Shown here: positions 5,548 through 7,183 of the stretch, piece by piece
Layout of the letters: every line of letters begins with the position of its first letter
Position numbering within the stretch: position 1 is the first letter of the stretch
DNA from: JBGCED01 sp045106055
Lineage (GTDB): Bacteria; Pseudomonadota; Alphaproteobacteria; CBDDJK01
Direction: 5' to 3'
Length of the DNA: 7,183 nucleotides
Assembly (NCBI GenBank): GCA_045106055.1
Contig: JBGCED010000071.1
Location: forward strand, 1-7,183
Position numbers and translations under genes: made by a program
Notes under the pieces: model-generated
The model's database searches: none
What the model was told of the DNA's origin: nothing
The model's input: only the letters and a program-made list of their open reading frames with translations

Positions 5548-6384
5548 ATGGCGAATCGGCAAAAAAACATTTGGATCACCCGCACACATGAACAGGCACA
5601 GCCGCTTGCGGATCAGCTACGACAAGCGGGGATAAACCCGATGATTGCGCCGCTTGGCACAGTTGAATTTATCCCCAATTCTGCGGAATTTATCCGCGAA
5701 ATTGATTTATGGCAGCACCAGCATAGCACCAAACCCCATAGCACCAAACCCATAGCATTCTTATTAACCTCGCAGCATGGGGTGCGCGCTGCTGCCAATC
5801 ATTTCAAAAACCAACAAGTCTGTGTTTTTGCATCCAAACCCATCTTTATATTTTGCGTTGGAGAGGCAACGGCAAAAGCCGCCCGCAAGACATTATCCGA
5901 TTTTTTACCGCATGCAGAGATTCTATCCCCTGCCAATCTTGCCCCCGCGCGTGAATTTAACCTTAAAAGCGTGCTGGCATTAATTCAGAATCGGCTTGAC
6001 GAACCCCACAGAATTTTACATGTTTGCGGCAAGCATATTATTGATGATCCAAGCAAAACCCTTGCGCTTTATGGACATGAATATCATAAAATCATTGCCT
6101 ATCACATGAAGCTTATTGATCGCATACCCGATGAAATTTTGAATCCCTTAAACAATGCGGCACTTGATGGGATATGTTTATTTTCGCCGCGATTCGCACG
6201 CCATTATCAATCGCTGATCGCGCCGCTTATCCGTGATCCAAGCCATCAACTTCCTGTTTGTTTTTGCCTAAGCTCGGCAATATCAACGGCGTTAAACGAT
6301 GATCCAAATATGCGCCTTGCAATCGCTGACCATCAAACCGCTTGGTCAATCGGCGAATTGGTGATAGGGTATTATCATGCGTAA
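5548..6384 (+). CDS. hemD: Uroporphyrinogen-III synthase
   Basis: This enzyme closes hydroxymethylbilane with inversion of ring D to give uroporphyrinogen III. Sequence conservation in this family is low, but the 278-residue protein shows its landmarks in order: IWITRTHEQAQPLADQLRQAG at 8-28, LLTSQHGVRAA at 72-82, FCVGEATAKAA at 102-112, ILHVCGK...LALYGHEYHKIIAY at 156-185, LFSPRFARHY at 211-220 and CLSSAISTAL at 240-249. These correspond to the two alternating lobes of the HEM4 fold. A duplicated HSTKP pentapeptide (59-68) sits in the loop before the LLTSQHGV strand and adds a few residues to the usual length. The ATG has no obvious Shine-Dalgarno and lies 21 nt after hemC, so translation may rely on the upstream gene. 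Position directly after hemC supports the call. Confidence 0.93.
   Translation: MANRQKNIWITRTHEQAQPLADQLRQAGINPMIAPLGTVEFIPNSAEFIREIDLWQHQHSTKPHSTKPIAFLLTSQHGVRAAANHFKNQQVCVFASKPIFIFCVGEATAKAARKTLSDFLPHAEILSPANLAPAREFNLKSVLALIQNRLDEPHRILHVCGKHIIDDPSKTLALYGHEYHKIIAYHMKLIDRIPDEILNPLNNAALDGICLFSPRFARHYQSLIAPLIRDPSHQLPVCFCLSSAISTALNDDPNMRLAIADHQTAWSIGELVIGYYHA
5722..5751 (+). repeat. Perfect 15-bp tandem duplication in hemD (HSTKP x2)
   Basis: Two identical 15-bp units CATAGCACCAAACCC lie head to tail, followed by a partial third copy offset by one base. They encode HSTKPHSTKP. A perfect duplication suggests recent origin. Confidence 0.9.
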
Positions 6385-6415
6385 TTTATGTTTTAAGAAA
6401 GCGTAGGTAAAGTGA

Positions 6416-7183
6416 ATGGTTGAAAAAAAGCCCATAAATACAAATAGCGGGGCGGCGAAAAATACAGGCAGCGGGGCGGCGAAGCCTAAAGCTGAAAAAG
6501 ATCAAGCCGCAAATAAAAAAAATGAAGATGCCAAAGTCATTGATGCTAAAATCATTGATGCCAAAGCAGACAGCACAAAAACAGGCAGCAAGCCTGCGCC
6601 CAGAAAATCAAGCAAAAAGCTGGGGACATGGCTGCTGCTGTTGGTTTTGGCGGCGGTGATCGCCTATGGCGCGACCGCATGGAAGCAAGGCTGGCATCAG
6701 GAAATCATCAAGCCCCTTACGCAATATTTCACGGCGCAAGGTGATTTTACCGCGCAAGATAAAACACCAGAATCATCACCATCTTACACAACATCGCATA
6801 AGCTGGAAGCCGAAATCACCGCCTTAACCGCACAGGCAGCAGACTTTAAGCAGAAAATTGCGGCGTTGGAAGCACGGCTTGATGATATGGAAGAAGCAAC
6901 GCGCGCAGCAGAATCCTCCCCGCTTGCTCCTATTTCCGCAGCAGAATCTCCAGCCCTTCAAGCCAAGATCGCACAAGATATGAATCAGCTGGAAGCGCGC
7001 CTTAATGATCAACAGGCACAACTGATGGCGCAGCTTGAAGCCCTTGAAGAACTTGAAGCGCTTGAAATTGGGCGATCCCCTGATCCTGCTTTGATGCTTC
7101 ATGCAAATTCCCTGACCCAAGCCATAATCATGGGGCGCGACTTCGCACAGCCCCTTAAATGGCTTCATATCATGGCACAAGAT
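6416..7183 (+). CDS. Mic60/mitofilin-like inner-membrane protein (partial, 3' end outside window)
   Basis: The frame is open from ATG 6416 to the right edge (256 codons). AGGT at 6405-6408, 7 nt before the ATG, supports the start. Residues 1-68 are a Lys/Ala/Asp-rich cytoplasmic tail with short repeats. One transmembrane segment lies at about 69-87 (LGTWLLLLVLAAVIAYGA core), and the positive charges before it suggest N-in topology. After a linker, residues 128-217 form a coiled coil rich in Glu, Gln, Leu and Ala, interrupted by a Ser/Pro hinge at 167-180. The segment from 222 (SPDPALMLHANSLTQAIIMG) onwards resembles the start of the conserved C-terminal part of alphaproteobacterial mitofilin proteins (COG4223). 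Known alphaMic60 genes lie after hemC-hemD and act in shaping intracytoplasmic or inner membranes; here that role is inferred from layout and position. It follows hemD by 31 nt. Confidence 0.8.
   Translation, partial: MVEKKPINTNSGAAKNTGSGAAKPKAEKDQAANKKNEDAKVIDAKIIDAKADSTKTGSKPAPRKSSKKLGTWLLLLVLAAVIAYGATAWKQGWHQEIIKPLTQYFTAQGDFTAQDKTPESSPSYTTSHKLEAEITALTAQAADFKQKIAALEARLDDMEEATRAAESSPLAPISAAESPALQAKIAQDMNQLEARLNDQQAQLMAQLEALEELEALEIGRSPDPALMLHANSLTQAIIMGRDFAQPLKWLHIMAQD
6437..6484 (+). repeat. 24-bp imperfect tandem duplication (NTxSGAAK x2)
   Basis: Two 24-bp units, with 20 of 24 bases identical, encode NTNSGAAK and NTGSGAAK in the cytoplasmic tail of the Mic60-like protein. The shared GC-rich core AGCGGGGCGGCGAA stands out from the A-rich surroundings. 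Confidence 0.8.
6527..6571 (+). repeat. 15-bp tandem repeat (DAKVI/DAKII/DAKAD)
   Basis: Three 15-bp units begin GATGCCAAA or GATGCTAAA at 6527, 6542 and 6557. They encode DAKVI, DAKII and a diverged DAKAD in the tail before the transmembrane segment. Confidence 0.8.

Noticed and set aside
6824..7180. A minus-strand frame rich in Cys and Phe
   Set aside because: It is antisense to the coiled-coil region of the Mic60-like gene, where Leu/Glu/Gln codons leave the opposite strand open.

Overview
The window looks like chromosomal DNA of an alphaproteobacterium with moderate GC content and compact gene spacing. The evidence is the order hemC, hemD, then a membrane-anchored coiled-coil protein of the mitofilin/Mic60 type, which is a typical alphaproteobacterial neighbourhood. 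An N-terminal MJ0042-type zinc ribbon gene and an alphaproteobacterial form of HemC (LDGSCRTPI cofactor site) agree with this. I cannot name the genus. No integrase, transposase, CRISPR array or phage gene is visible.

Minus-strand half (1 to about 3723). Reading in the direction of transcription, the order is: a strong predicted promoter, rpsT (ribosomal protein S20), tRNA-Val(UAC), then a polar amino-acid ABC importer cluster made of a periplasmic binding protein (HisJ/ArgT type), a HisQ-type permease and a HisM-type permease. After a 122-nt gap comes the 5' part of a zinc-ribbon protein with an Asn/Gln/Pro/Ala repeat linker, which runs off the left edge. The importer has no ATPase gene beside it. 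The gap before the binding-protein gene holds a near-consensus ribosome binding site, a perfect upstream complement to that site, and a possible promoter that contains an inverted repeat.

Plus-strand half (about 3757 to the right edge). A good predicted promoter sits back to back with the rpsT promoter. It drives an uncharacterised gene with a DUF2786-like N-terminus and a possible helix-turn-helix near the C-terminus. That gene overlaps hemC by ATGA, so the two are probably translationally coupled. hemC (hydroxymethylbilane synthase) and hemD (uroporphyrinogen-III synthase) catalyse consecutive steps from porphobilinogen to uroporphyrinogen III. A Mic60-like inner-membrane protein follows and is cut by the right edge. 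All four genes are tightly spaced and probably form one operon.

No clearly new multi-gene system is visible. The best leads are the uncharacterised gene coupled to heme synthesis, the possible sequestration of the importer's ribosome binding site, a C9 tract inside the uncharacterised gene, and short tandem repeats with a 15-bp period in four different genes of this one window.
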